A program made the position numbers and the translations under genes. From JAWWPY01 sp964412845 (lineage in GTDB: Bacteria; Actinomycetota; Actinomycetes; Streptosporangiales; Streptosporangiaceae): a stretch of 64,000 nt of DNA. This document shows positions 1-8,475 of this stretch, piece by piece (the stretch's first letter is position 1; every line of letters begins with the position of its first letter). A model generated the notes under the pieces. The model searched no databases, was not told the DNA's origin, and worked only from the letters and a program-made list of their open reading frames with translations. The DNA lies in NCBI GenBank assembly GCA_964412845.1, contig CAYPQM010000003.1:26578-90577 (forward strand), given 5' to 3'.

Positions 1-456
1 GTACTCCCAGACCGACTCCCAGAACGCGCCGGGCTCGGTGACCGACCACTGCCACAACTCGTCGTAAGCACGCTGAGCCAGGGCGGCCGGATCAGCCGGC
101 TCGGCGTCCGCTGACCCGGCCAGGCCGGCTGACCCGGGCAGGCCGGCTGACCCGGGCAGGCCGGCTGACCCGGGCAGGCCGGCTGACCCGGCTGGATCAG
201 CCAGGTCGGCCACATCTCCCTGGGCGGCCCGCGCGGCCAGGGCGGCTCGGGCCGCGCGGGCGGCCCGAGCGGCCAGATCAGTCGGGTCGGTCAGCGGTAT
301 CCCGCGTTCCCGGGCGAGCCATCGGCAGAACTGCGTGATCCGCGCCCGCTCGATGACATCGGGACTTGGCTCCCACAGCGTCGTGCCGTATCCGGTACCC
401 AGCGTCGCGTCCGGAGCAGCGCCCGCGGCCGCCGCCAGCTTGTCGTCAGTTGACAT
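1..456 (-). CDS. aacS: Acetoacetyl-CoA synthetase, N-terminal part (runs off window)
   Basis: The frame opens at ATG 456, with a G-rich ribosome site just upstream, and continues to the window edge without a stop, so only about 152 residues are visible. The segment LWEPSPDVIERARITQFCRW near residue 27 and YDELWQWSV followed by FWESVWEY near the edge match the N-terminus of acetoacetate-CoA ligases, cytosolic AMP-forming enzymes that activate acetoacetate. Between these two conserved blocks there is an Ala/Gly-rich insertion of roughly 58 residues, partly made of a six-residue GSAGLP repeat. The adenylation core lies outside the window, so the family call rests on the N-terminal cap only. Confidence 0.75.
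   Translation of the reverse strand, partial: MSTDDKLAAAAGAAPDATLGTGYGTTLWEPSPDVIERARITQFCRWLARERGIPLTDPTDLAARAARAARAALAARAAQGDVADLADPAGSAGLPGSAGLPGSAGLPGSAGLAGSADAEPADPAALAQRAYDELWQWSVTEPGAFWESVWEY
111..190. repeat. 18-bp tandem repeat inside aacS
   Basis: Four units of CTGACCCGGGCAGGCCGG (first unit with one change) start at 111, 129, 147 and 165, followed by a partial unit to about 190. The period is a multiple of three, so the reading frame is kept, and each unit encodes GSAGLP on the minus strand. It looks like slippage expansion of a linker. Confidence 0.9.
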
Positions 457-674
457 AGCCCCCAGCATCAGGGGTCGCCCCGCACCACCGCAACGCGGGG
501 CCTGACCTGGCATTCGTGGACGGAAATGGCTGGAAGCACCGCGGGTAGCGTCCGCAAACCGCCTTCTCCGCGGCGTTCACCGAAACGAACCCTGCGTTTT
601 GTAGAGTTATGTCCCCTTCTGGGGGAAGTGGGGGTCACTGCCCGCCGGCTGCGCGGACGCTCAGTGCTCCTACC

Positions 675-914
675 TCAGCGGTCAGCCTGGCTGGGGCGCG
701 CCGCGCGGAGGTAGCGGCGGAGGGCGATCAGGGACCAGATGGCCTCAACGACGCCGAATGGCCATGCCCCGGCGAGGAAGCCGTAGCTGCTGGACAGCAG
801 GCACCCGGCCGCGAACCCGAGGATGAATCGGGGGTGCCTGCTTTCCAGTGCGTACATCACCATCATGAACGTGACCGCCAGCACCCCGTAGATCGTCACC
901 GCGGTGTGATTCAT
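675..914 (-). CDS. Small membrane protein coupled to chromate transporter
   Basis: This 79-residue protein starts at ATG 914, overlapping the stop of the upstream chromate transporter by four bases (ATGA), which suggests translational coupling. Hydrophobic stretches at about residues 6-22, 28-48 and 50-65 give two or three membrane segments; the C-terminus is basic (RRYLRAARPSQADR). I do not recognise a named family. The coupling suggests a partner or a co-regulated membrane protein of the transporter, but that is inference. Confidence 0.6.
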   Translation of the reverse strand: MNHTAVTIYGVLAVTFMMVMYALESRHPRFILGFAAGCLLSSSYGFLAGAWPFGVVEAIWSLIALRRYLRAARPSQADR

Positions 915-2164
915 GACGCCACCGGGGCACCGGCCAGGAACGCGACGACGCCGAGTGCCGCGCCGCCGAGGATCGCGCTGACCACGCCGCGCCGCAGGGC
1001 GAGCAGCCAGCCAGCCGCCAGGGCGAGCACGGCGACCTGCCAGCGGTGCGCCAGCGCCAGCCCGAGTGGGACCGCCGCCCCGGCAATGGCGCCGATGGCG
1101 GCCGGGCCGGCCCCGGTGAGGAATGCCTGAACCTGGGCGTTGCCGCGGAGGCGGTCGAAGTAGCGGCCGCCGCCGAGCACGAAAGCGAACGAGGGGGCGA
1201 ACGCGACCGAGGCGGCGAGCAGTCCACCGCCCACCCCGGCGGCGGCGTAGCCGACCACTGCCACCGTCTGAACCACCGGTCCCGGGGTGACCTGGCCGAG
1301 CGCGACCGCGCCCAGGAACTGGGTGGCGGTCATCCAGTGGTACGTGCCGACCGCGTCGTGCTGCATGAGCGGGATGATCACGAAACCACCCCCGTAGGAA
1401 AGCACCCCCACCTTGACAGCCACCCAGGCTATGGCCAGCAGGCCGCCCACGGCGGGCAGCGCCCCGGCGCCAGCCAACCGCAACCCAGCCAACCGCAACC
1501 CTCGCAGCCCGGCCAGCGGCAGCGGGAGCGCGGCCAGCGCGCGCCCGGCCGGGGGCCTGCTCGTTACCGCGACCTCGATCAGGCCGCAGGCGGCCAGGAC
1601 AAGCACCAGCCACGGCCCGATCGTGGCCGCCGCCAGGCTGCCTGTCACCAGGTATCCGGACCAGCGGCTGCGGGGCGCGCGGCGCGGGCCCGCTCGCCGC
1701 CAGCTCCCCGGGAGCAAGGTGACCGCGGCCGCGACGGCGACCGCGGGGACCGCCGCCCCGGCACCGGCGGCGGCGCCCTCGATCCAGCCCGGCGGCCGGG
1801 ACGCGAGGAACACCGCGGCCAGGCCCAGGATCACGGTGAGGCCGGGGACGATAAAGCAGAGCCCGCCGAGTATCGCGCCGGCCGGTCCGCGCAGCCGCCA
1901 CGCACAGAAGATCGCCAGCTGGGTGGAGGCCGGCCCGGGCAGCAGGTTGACCGCGGCGATGCCGTCCTCGAAATCGCCGTGGGACAGCCAGGCCCGGTCC
2001 TCCACACAGAGCCGCCGCAGGAGCGCGATATGCGCCGGCGGACCGCCGAAACCAATGCAGCCGATGCGCCCCCACTCGCGGGCGATGGTGGTCAGCGCCA
2101 CCCGCTGCGGCGCTGGTTCGGGCGGCTCGGCGGCCTGCGGGGGGTCCGGCTCCGGTGGGGACAC
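911..2164 (-). CDS. chrA: Chromate/anion transporter, CHR family (long type)
   Basis: A 417-residue membrane protein with the two-domain architecture of long-chain CHR transporters. The N-terminal domain has the signature GRIGCIGFGGPPAHIALL (about residues 32-49) and NLLPGPASTQLAIF (about 73-86). The second half repeats the pattern with SYGGGFVIIPLMQHDAV and LGQVTPGPVVQTVAVVGY. About ten hydrophobic segments are visible. The family exports chromate by proton-coupled antiport, though many members have other or unknown anions. It starts at GTG 2164 and is followed by a coupled 79-residue membrane protein. The central linker is rich in Ala, Leu and Arg. Confidence 0.85.
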   Translation of the reverse strand: MSPPEPDPPQAAEPPEPAPQRVALTTIAREWGRIGCIGFGGPPAHIALLRRLCVEDRAWLSHGDFEDGIAAVNLLPGPASTQLAIFCAWRLRGPAGAILGGLCFIVPGLTVILGLAAVFLASRPPGWIEGAAAGAGAAVPAVAVAAAVTLLPGSWRRAGPRRAPRSRWSGYLVTGSLAAATIGPWLVLVLAACGLIEVAVTSRPPAGRALAALPLPLAGLRGLRLAGLRLAGAGALPAVGGLLAIAWVAVKVGVLSYGGGFVIIPLMQHDAVGTYHWMTATQFLGAVALGQVTPGPVVQTVAVVGYAAAGVGGGLLAASVAFAPSFAFVLGGGRYFDRLRGNAQVQAFLTGAGPAAIGAIAGAAVPLGLALAHRWQVAVLALAAGWLLALRRGVVSAILGGAALGVVAFLAGAPVAS

Positions 2165-2212
2165 GCCCGGGTCAGCCAGCCTTACGGCGCATAGTCAGCC
2201 GACCGAACGAGG

Positions 2213-2312
2213 CAGCGTCAGCCAGCCGCCGAGCAGCATCAGCCAGCCGCGGAGCAGCATCAGCCAGCCGCGGAGCAGGATCAGCCGGTCGCACGGAGCA
2301 GGGTCAGCCGGT
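2213..2312. repeat. 21-bp tandem repeat between chrA and HAD gene
   Basis: Three close copies of CAGCATCAGCCAGCCGCGGAG start at 2213, 2234 and 2255. Two more diverged copies (CAGGATCAGCCGG and CAGGGTCAGCCGG) continue from 2276 into the 3' end of the HAD gene. The array fills most of the spacer upstream of chrA and overlaps the last codons of the neighbour. Confidence 0.8.
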
Positions 2313-3144
2313 CGATCGCCTGGATGACCGCGGCGGTGTCAGCCAGGTCGACGAAGACGACATCGGCTCCGGCGTCGCGTAGTTCGCTGACCGTGGATCG
2401 CCCGCTGGCCACCGCGATGCACCGGGCGCCACCCATCCGGGCCGCCTCCACGTCGCGCGAGGAGTCCCCGATGTAGACCGTGGAGTGCTCGTCGAAGGTG
2501 ACCCTGTACTTCTCCGCCGCCCGGCCGCGGGCCATCAGCAACTGCGCTCCCTTGGGGTACACCTCAGAGCCGTAACCGCCGACCTCGAAGTCGAAGAACT
2601 CCTCCAGGCCGAAGGCGCGCAGCTTCTCCACCGCGTTCGGCCTGATCGTGCCGGTGAGCAGGGACTGGACAACGCCGTGCAGGCGCGCCACCTCCGACAC
2701 CGCCTCCCAGGCGCCGGGCAGGAGCCGACCCTGCTCTCGCAGCAGCGCACGCCGCGAGCTGAACGAGGCCGCCAGCTCTGCGGTGAACCGGGCCAGCAGA
2801 TCGTTGCTGCCGCTGGCTGACCAGCCGGTCGAGGGCAGCGAGCCAGGTGAGCCGTGCTGTCTGGCGGGCGGCACGCCCACGGCGGCTTCGTTCAGGGCGA
2901 GGGCATCGAAGAAGATTTCCGACTCGATCCGGCCCGCCATCTGCGGCAGCCGGACCAGCGGACGCCCGGTCACCCGCCGGAACGCCTCCGCGTAGGCGAC
3001 CCTGGTCACCCGTCCGACGTCAACGAGGGTCAGGTCTATGTTCCACAGGACCAGGCGGTAGATGGAGGCCTCCGGTGCATCGGTTGTCGCCGGACCACAC
3101 GCAAGCGCCCCCGGCCCCCGCCCCCGCTCAGCGGCAGACGTCAT
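2281..3144 (-). CDS. HAD-superfamily protein with altered nucleophile motif
   Basis: The protein has the HAD fold order: motif I near the N-terminus, motif II LLTGT about the middle, a conserved Lys in EVYPKGAQLL, and motif IV YIGDSSRDVEAARMGG near the C-terminus. In motif I the usual DxDxT reads LWNIDLTLVD, so the first Asp, the nucleophile of phosphatase members, is Asn. The remaining motifs look intact. It may be a catalytically altered or regulatory HAD, or act on an unusual substrate. Start is uncertain: ATG 3144 is chosen; an in-frame ATG lies at 3186. The last codons overlap a 21-bp repeat array. Confidence 0.75.
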   Translation of the reverse strand: MTSAAERGRGPGALACGPATTDAPEASIYRLVLWNIDLTLVDVGRVTRVAYAEAFRRVTGRPLVRLPQMAGRIESEIFFDALALNEAAVGVPPARQHGSPGSLPSTGWSASGSNDLLARFTAELAASFSSRRALLREQGRLLPGAWEAVSEVARLHGVVQSLLTGTIRPNAVEKLRAFGLEEFFDFEVGGYGSEVYPKGAQLLMARGRAAEKYRVTFDEHSTVYIGDSSRDVEAARMGGARCIAVASGRSTVSELRDAGADVVFVDLADTAAVIQAIDRLTLLRATG

Positions 3145-3231
3145 CCCATGCGATCGACGTGGCCAGACTATGCCCGCGCGGCGCATGAGCGCAGGCGCTC
3201 CGCCGTCAGCGCTCCGGATACAAGTCTCTGG

Positions 3232-3290
3232 CGTTTCCGCGGAAACGTTCCCGTCGCTGGCGTTTCCGCGGAAACGTTCCCGCGGAAACG
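3232..3290. repeat. Cluster of GCGTTTCCGCGGAAACG palindromes
   Basis: The perfect 16-bp palindrome CGTTTCCGCGGAAACG occurs at 3232-3247 and again at 3261-3276. A third, imperfect version (CGTTCCCGCGGAAACG) overlaps the second at 3275-3290. The same palindrome is found inside two coding genes elsewhere in the window (28338-28353 and 46145-46160). Here it lies in the spacer upstream of the HAD gene. Confidence 0.9.
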
Positions 3291-3399
3291 CCGGCCGGTC
3301 GCCTGGCAGCGTCTCGGGGAAGGGAACCAGCGGCTACGGCCAAGTACCGGGTGACCGAGCCGCCGCGCTAAGGACGTGACCATTGATCGTTATCAGCCC

Positions 3400-3645
3400 C
3401 CTCGCGGGCCGCCGGACGGCGGCGTGCCCAGGTGCTGGCGAGCGTGCCGGGGGTTCAGGTGGAGCCCGGCATCCGGGATCCGGACGGACACATCGCCACC
3501 GCCGTGTGGTGGAAATATCCGGATCAGCAGTCCACGCGGGGATCTACCTGATCGACCCGGCCCACGGCCGCCCCGTACGGCGCCGAGGAGATCGTCATCA
3601 GCCCGGGGGCCGGCCTGCGAACTGACCGCGCGACGCGGGAGCCGG
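3400..3645 (+). pseudogene. Degraded remnant, CU044_5270-like C-terminal region
   Basis: No intact frame exists, but three frames read together give a protein-like string: QVLASVPGVQVEPGIRDPDG then IATAVWW in one frame (about 3424-3535), IYLIDPAHGRPV in the next (about 3541-3577), and YGAEEIVISPGAGLRTD in the third (about 3578-3630). The pattern of a 'PGV' strand, 'DPDG.xATAV', 'LIDPA.GR' and a final 'VSPGAG' resembles the C-terminal domain of CU044_5270-type proteins, usually encoded next to ECF sigma factors. Two frameshifts would be needed, so I call it a decayed gene. Family assignment is tentative. Confidence 0.45.
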
Positions 3646-5274
3646 TCAGCCCATGTGCGGGTAGCGGTAGTCGACCGGCGGGGCGAACGTTTCCTTGACG
3701 GTGCGGGCGTTGACCCAGCGGATCAGGTTGAAGATCGAGCCGGCCTTGTCGTTGGTGCCGCTGGCCCGCGCCCCGCCGAACGGCTGGTGGCCGACGACCG
3801 CGCCGGTCGGCTTGTCGTTGATGTAGAAGTTGCCGGCCGCGAACCGCAGCGTCTCAGCAGCCGCGGCGATGGCGGAGCGGTCCTGGGCGATGATCGCGCC
3901 GGTCAGCGCGTACGGCGCGATGCTGGCGGCCTGGGCGACCACCTCGTTGTAGCGTGCGTCGTCGAAGACATGCACGGACAGGATCGGCCCGAAGTACTCG
4001 GTGCTGAACACCTCGTCGGCCGGGTCGGCGCACTCCAGCACGGTCGGCTGGACGAAGAATCCCTCGCTGTCGTCGGTTCCGCCGCCGGTCAGCACCCGCA
4101 CCGCGGTCCGCGTCCTGGCCCGCTGCAAGGCACTGGCGTGCTTGGCGAACGCCCGCTCGTCGATGACCGCGCCCATGAACAGCGACAGGTCGGACGACAC
4201 GTCGCCCATGCTCAGCGACTCCACCTGGGCGACGAAATCGTCCCGCAGCCCATCCCACACGGACCGGGGAACGTACGCGCGGGACGCGGCGGAACACTTC
4301 TGACCCTGGTATTCAAACGCGCCCCGGATGAGCGCCACCGACAGCACATCAGGGTCGGCCGACGGATGCGCGATCACGAAATCCTTGCCGCCGGTCTCGC
4401 CGACCAGCCGCGGGTAACCGCGATAGCCGGAAATGTGCTCCCCGACGGTCCGCCACAGGTGCTGGAACGTCGCCGTGGACCCGGTGAAATGGATGCCCGC
4501 CAGGTCCTGGTGGGTGACCGCCACCCGGGACACCGCCTGGCCATCCCCGGTCACCAGGTTGATCACTCCGGGCGGCAGGCCGGCCGCCTCAAGCAAGCGC
4601 ATGATGTAATGCGCGGAAAGTTGCTGGGTCGGCGACGGCTTCCATACCACGACATTCCCCAGCAATGCGGGTGCCGTCGGCAGGTTCGCGGCGATCGATG
4701 TGAAATTAAAAGGCGAAATAGCCAGCACGAAACCTTCAAGCGGCCTGTATTCCAACCGGTTCCAGGCACCCATCCCTGATTCGGGCTGCTCCGCGAGCAG
4801 CCGGCGTGCGTAGTGGACGTTGTACCGCCAGAAGTCGATCAGTTCACAGGTCGCGTCGATCTCGGCCTGGTAGACCGACTTGGACTGGCCCAGGATCGTG
4901 GACGCGTTCAGCACCGGCCGCCACGGCCCGGCGAGCAGTTCGGCCGCTTTGAGGAAGACGGCGGCGCGGTCATCGAAGGACAGCGCCCGCCAGCCCGGCG
5001 CGGCGGCGGCCGCGGCGGCGATCGCGGACTGCACATCGTCGTCGGTGGCGTTGCCGAGGTGGCCGAGCACGCGGCGGTAGTTGTGCGGCTCGACCACGTC
5101 GATCCGCTCGCCGCCGCCCATCTGCTGCCGGCCGCCCACGGTCATGGTCAGCTCGGCGTGCTCCCCGGCCAGTTCCTTGACTTTGGCTTCCAGCACGATG
5201 CGGTCGTGGCTGCCCGGCGCGTACTGCCTGACCGGCTCATTCACCGGGGCCGGGACGTTCGTAACGGCATCCAT
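3646..5274 (-). CDS. pruA: 1-pyrroline-5-carboxylate (L-glutamate gamma-semialdehyde) dehydrogenase
   Basis: This 542-residue cytosolic enzyme oxidises glutamate semialdehyde to glutamate with NAD, the second step of proline breakdown. Visible motifs: NASTILGQSKSVYQAEIDAT (about 124-143), typical of this class; AISPFNFT and the Glu in VGETGGKDF near 293; and the catalytic Cys in EYQGQKCSAASRA near 327. Length and layout match group-1 P5C dehydrogenases. Proline dehydrogenase, often adjacent, is not in the window. The ATG at 5274 is preceded by an AGGGAGG ribosome site. Confidence 0.93.
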   Translation of the reverse strand: MDAVTNVPAPVNEPVRQYAPGSHDRIVLEAKVKELAGEHAELTMTVGGRQQMGGGERIDVVEPHNYRRVLGHLGNATDDDVQSAIAAAAAAAPGWRALSFDDRAAVFLKAAELLAGPWRPVLNASTILGQSKSVYQAEIDATCELIDFWRYNVHYARRLLAEQPESGMGAWNRLEYRPLEGFVLAISPFNFTSIAANLPTAPALLGNVVVWKPSPTQQLSAHYIMRLLEAAGLPPGVINLVTGDGQAVSRVAVTHQDLAGIHFTGSTATFQHLWRTVGEHISGYRGYPRLVGETGGKDFVIAHPSADPDVLSVALIRGAFEYQGQKCSAASRAYVPRSVWDGLRDDFVAQVESLSMGDVSSDLSLFMGAVIDERAFAKHASALQRARTRTAVRVLTGGGTDDSEGFFVQPTVLECADPADEVFSTEYFGPILSVHVFDDARYNEVVAQAASIAPYALTGAIIAQDRSAIAAAAETLRFAAGNFYINDKPTGAVVGHQPFGGARASGTNDKAGSIFNLIRWVNARTVKETFAPPVDYRYPHMG

Positions 5275-5346
5275 GACAGACCTCCCTGCATTACGCCGGC
5301 GTCATTGGCGGCCGCTGCCCATCGTCGCACCTGCCCTCCCGGGTGC

Positions 5347-6243
5347 TCACGCGCAGGCGGCTATCACCTGCTCGATGAGCGGCATGGCGGCCTGGATCAC
5401 CGACGGCCGGTCCGGGAAGTGGGCCAGCAGGCTGAGCAGTTCCCGCAGGTGAACCAGGGGCGCGCGATCCCGCCAGCCGGGTTCCAGCGGGCTGGTCTCC
5501 TGGTACGCGGCGAAGTAGCGCTCTGGCACCACGTCACCTCGCCAGCAGTACATCATGCTCACATCCACCTCGGGCCACCCGAAGGACACGGCCGGGTCGA
5601 TCAGCGCGGCCCGTCCGTCCGCGGTTTCCAGCACGTTGCCCGTGGCCAGGTCGCCGTGGGTCAGCACGGGCGGCATCGGCGGCACCAGTTCCGCGAGCCG
5701 GCCGCAGATCCGCTCGATGGCGGCCCGCTGCGTCGGGTCCAGCCGGGCCCGCACACCTGGCTCGGGCAGATAACGCAGCACCCGCTGCTCGGCATAGAAC
5801 TCGTATCCGTCGGAGTGCCACGTGTTGCGCTGGGGCAGTGAGCCGAGCCACCCGTCGCGGTGCCACCCGAACCGCTCGCCGCGCACCTGGTGCAGCCCGG
5901 CCAGCGCGCGCCCGGCCCGCGCCCAGAACTCCGGGGACTCTCGGTCGCCCGCCCGGCGCGGGACGAAGGCATCCATCACCAGATGGGTGGCGCTGACCGC
6001 CAGCACCCTGGGCGCGGCCATCACGCCGCTGGCCCGGATCGCAGCCAGGCCCTCGGCCTCTACCGGGAACATGTCCGGCGGGGTGTCCTGGGTGGTCTTG
6101 ACGACGACCCGCGACCCGTCCTGGCGGGTGACCAGCCAGGTGACGTGGATATCGCCGCCGACCAGCCGCCGCGCGGCCCGCACCTCACCGACTCCGGGCA
6201 ACCCCGCTGGAAACCGCAGCACACATTCCAGCGTGCCCGGCAT
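5347..6243 (-). CDS. Fructosamine kinase-family phosphotransferase
   Basis: A 298-residue protein kinase-like fold phosphotransferase. The ATP-binding Lys lies in VVVKTTQDTP (about 46-55). The catalytic loop reads LTHGDLATGNVL (about 194-205), and the metal site is in IDPAVSFGWPEVDVSMM (about 215-231). The 'IDPAV..G..EVD' segment is the hallmark of the fructosamine-3-kinase family rather than aminoglycoside phosphotransferases, so the likely role is repair of glycated amines or small ketosamines. The gene stands alone on the minus strand. Confidence 0.8.
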   Translation of the reverse strand: MPGTLECVLRFPAGLPGVGEVRAARRLVGGDIHVTWLVTRQDGSRVVVKTTQDTPPDMFPVEAEGLAAIRASGVMAAPRVLAVSATHLVMDAFVPRRAGDRESPEFWARAGRALAGLHQVRGERFGWHRDGWLGSLPQRNTWHSDGYEFYAEQRVLRYLPEPGVRARLDPTQRAAIERICGRLAELVPPMPPVLTHGDLATGNVLETADGRAALIDPAVSFGWPEVDVSMMYCWRGDVVPERYFAAYQETSPLEPGWRDRAPLVHLRELLSLLAHFPDRPSVIQAAMPLIEQVIAACA

Positions 6244-6316
6244 TCACCTGGGGCAAGCGGGCTGCGTCCGCCGGCGGGGGGCGGACGCAGCCCGAATGGT
6301 CAGGACTTACCCATGG

Positions 6317-8306
6317 TCAGGGCAGATTCCAGACCTCGTTGGCGCCGCCGGTGCACGACCACAGGACAAGCTGCGTGCCGTTCGCCGTGCTGTAGCCGGG
6401 GTCCGCCAGGCACTTGCCGGAGTGCGGGTTGACCAGCTCCCCGTTTGAGTGGTGGACCCAGACCTGGTTCCACCCGCCGGTGCACGTGGACAGGTCGATC
6501 TTGGTGCCGTTCGAGGTCCTGGCCCCAAGGATGTCCATGCACTTGCCGACCGCCACCAGCGTGTTGTTCGGCTCGACGGTCCAGTTCTCCCCGGCGCTGC
6601 TGTTGCAGGACCACAGCTCGATCTTGTTCCCGTTGAAGACCCCCGAGCCAGCGTCAGCAACGCACTTGCCGTGGTAGCCCGTGATCTGGCCGGACGGCGG
6701 TGGCGTGGTGTAGCTGAACCTGTCGGCCGAGCCGGTCGCGCTCGTCCCCGCCGTGGTGGTGACCCGGACATCCACCGTCCCCGTGCCGGCCGGCGACCGT
6801 GCCGAGCACGACGTCGCGGTGCACGAGACACTGGTCGCCGCGTGCGTGCCGAACGCCACCGTGCCGCCCGTCAGGGCGGTGCCGGTCACGGTCACGACGG
6901 TGCCACCAGCTGTGGGCCCGTGGTTCGGGCTCACCGCTGTGACCACCGGCAGCGCGGTGTAACTGAACGCGTCGGCCGAGCTGGTCGCGCTCGTCCCCGC
7001 CGTGGTGGTAACCCGGACATCCACCGTCCNNNNNNNNNNNNNNNNNNNNNNNNNNNNNNNNNNNNNNNNNNNNNNNNNNNNNNNNNNNNNNNNNNNNNNN
7101 NNNNNNNNNNNNNNNNNNNNNNNNNNNNNCACTGGTCGCCGCGTGCGTGCCGAACGCCACCGAGCCGCCCGACAGCCCCGTGCCCGTCACCGTCACCACC
7201 GTGCCACCCGCCGGAGGCCCCTGGTTCGGGCTCACCGCCGTTACCACCGGCACCGGCGGCGGCGTCGAGGAGGCCAGGACACAGCCGTTGGCCGCGTTGC
7301 TCCACAGGGACTGCATGGCAAACGACCCGGTGGACAGGGTCACGTTGCCAGCCGGATCCGGAGTTCCCCACAGCTCACCGGCCCAGGCACATTTGTCGCC
7401 GATCTCCCCGCCGGAGACGTTGTCGGCCGGATCGAACCAGCCGCTGACCGGCTCCGGGTCGGTAATCGTCTCCGCATACTCGTGGCCGCCCACGATCGAG
7501 AACCCGTCGTAGGTCCCCGCGCTGCCCGGGTTGATGAAGTTCTCCCCGCAGCCCAGACCCGCGTCAAGCTGGTAGGGCAGGTTGGTGAACGTCTCACCGA
7601 CAGCGGAGTTGCTGTGCCAGGCGCAGTAGGCCGGCGGCGACGACGAGCAGCCGGACGAGTTGCCGGCAAAGCCGTCATTGAAGCAGGTGCCGGGCTGGCT
7701 GGCGATGACGACCTGCGCGTCAGCCTTGTCGGTGATGCTCTGGGCGGCCACCAACGCGTCGGCCTCGGCGGTCAGGTTGGTCGCGCTCACGTCCGCGGGC
7801 GGCGCGCCGGTGTCCTGGAAGACGCCGCTGAGGACCGACCCGCCGAACGTCGGGTGACCTGACCCGTCCGTGTACTGGCTGTTAATGGTGGACCAGGTGT
7901 CCTGGGGCGCCACCCCCAGCCCTCCGTAGAAGGCGTCGAGGTACGCCACGTCCGGGCCGCTCAGGTTCCAGGTAGGGCCCCAGAGCAACAGGTAGACGTG
8001 CGGGTTGTGCTGCACGGGGCCGCCGCCGTAGGCGAGGTTGCAGTTCGGCTCCACGCAGGCCGCCGGGCCGGTGGCCCCCTTGATGATCATGCGTTTGCCC
8101 CGTGGCTGGAGCTTCCCCATGATGAGCCCGTGCTTGGCCAGCGGGAGTGCCCGGGCGTAGGCCGGGTGCAGGTTGACGATCGTGACCAAGGGCTTGGTGG
8201 CCGCAGGCCGGCTCGGCGCCGGTTTTGCCGCACTGGCCATGGTGGTAACGCTGATTGAAGCCGCCGCAGCTACCACGACGGCGGCAGCGGCTCTTTTCCA
8301 TTTCAC
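6317..8306 (-). CDS. Secreted HEYAE-motif protein with TIG repeats and ricin-B lectin domain (contains gap)
   Basis: GTG 8306 is chosen because a GAGGGGG ribosome site lies nine bases upstream and translation then begins with a signal peptide (basic start, hydrophobic AAAAVVVAAAASISV, cleavage near ASAA). A globular domain follows with GGHEYAETITDPEPVSGWFD and GGEIGDKCAW, which recall the putative metal site of secreted 'HELAE..TDP...EIxDxC' proteins related to EXORDIUM/PHI-1. IPT/TIG domains come next (VVTAVSPNxGPxAGGTVVTVTGT), then a C-terminal ricin-type trefoil with QxW-like repeats (KCMDILGARTSNGTKIDLSTC). The 100-N gap interrupts a TIG repeat. With a 48-bp gap the whole frame closes at 645 residues. 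Probably extracellular and carbohydrate-binding; enzymatic activity unproven. Confidence 0.8.
7030..7129. other. Assembly gap (100 N) inside TIG repeats
   Basis: The flanks are near-identical to a repeat copy at 6740-6845. In that intact copy the two flanking strings are separated by 48 bp, and the repeat period measured between ...TCCACCGTCC at 6780 and 7029 is 249 bp (83 codons). The real gap is therefore probably 48 bp or 48 plus a multiple of 249, not 100. Confidence 0.85.
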
Positions 8307-8475
8307 TGAGTTTGTCCCCCTCTTTGAAGGTCCCTGAATAGGGCCACAAAGCAAGGTAATGCTTTCCGGTGAGGGGAGCAACACCGCATTCAAATGCCTC
8401 GGCAGTCCGGTGTATTTAGTGTAAAAGCGTAGATTACGATGTTAAATAAACAGGAATGGAATCCCGCGCCGTTGA

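Noticed and set aside
111..190. Short direct repeats as CRISPR
   Set aside because: Units are contiguous with no spacers and encode protein residues.
478..500. CCCCGC/GCGGGG hairpin upstream of aacS
   Set aside because: Six-base stem in GC-rich DNA is expected by chance; no further structure.
526..714. Small plus-strand frame beginning MAGSTAGSV
   Set aside because: No ribosome site, no recognisable sequence, and composition like antisense noise.
3376..4779. Long plus-strand open frame
   Set aside because: Antisense shadow of the P5C dehydrogenase gene; only its first 250 bases overlap the pseudogene remnant.
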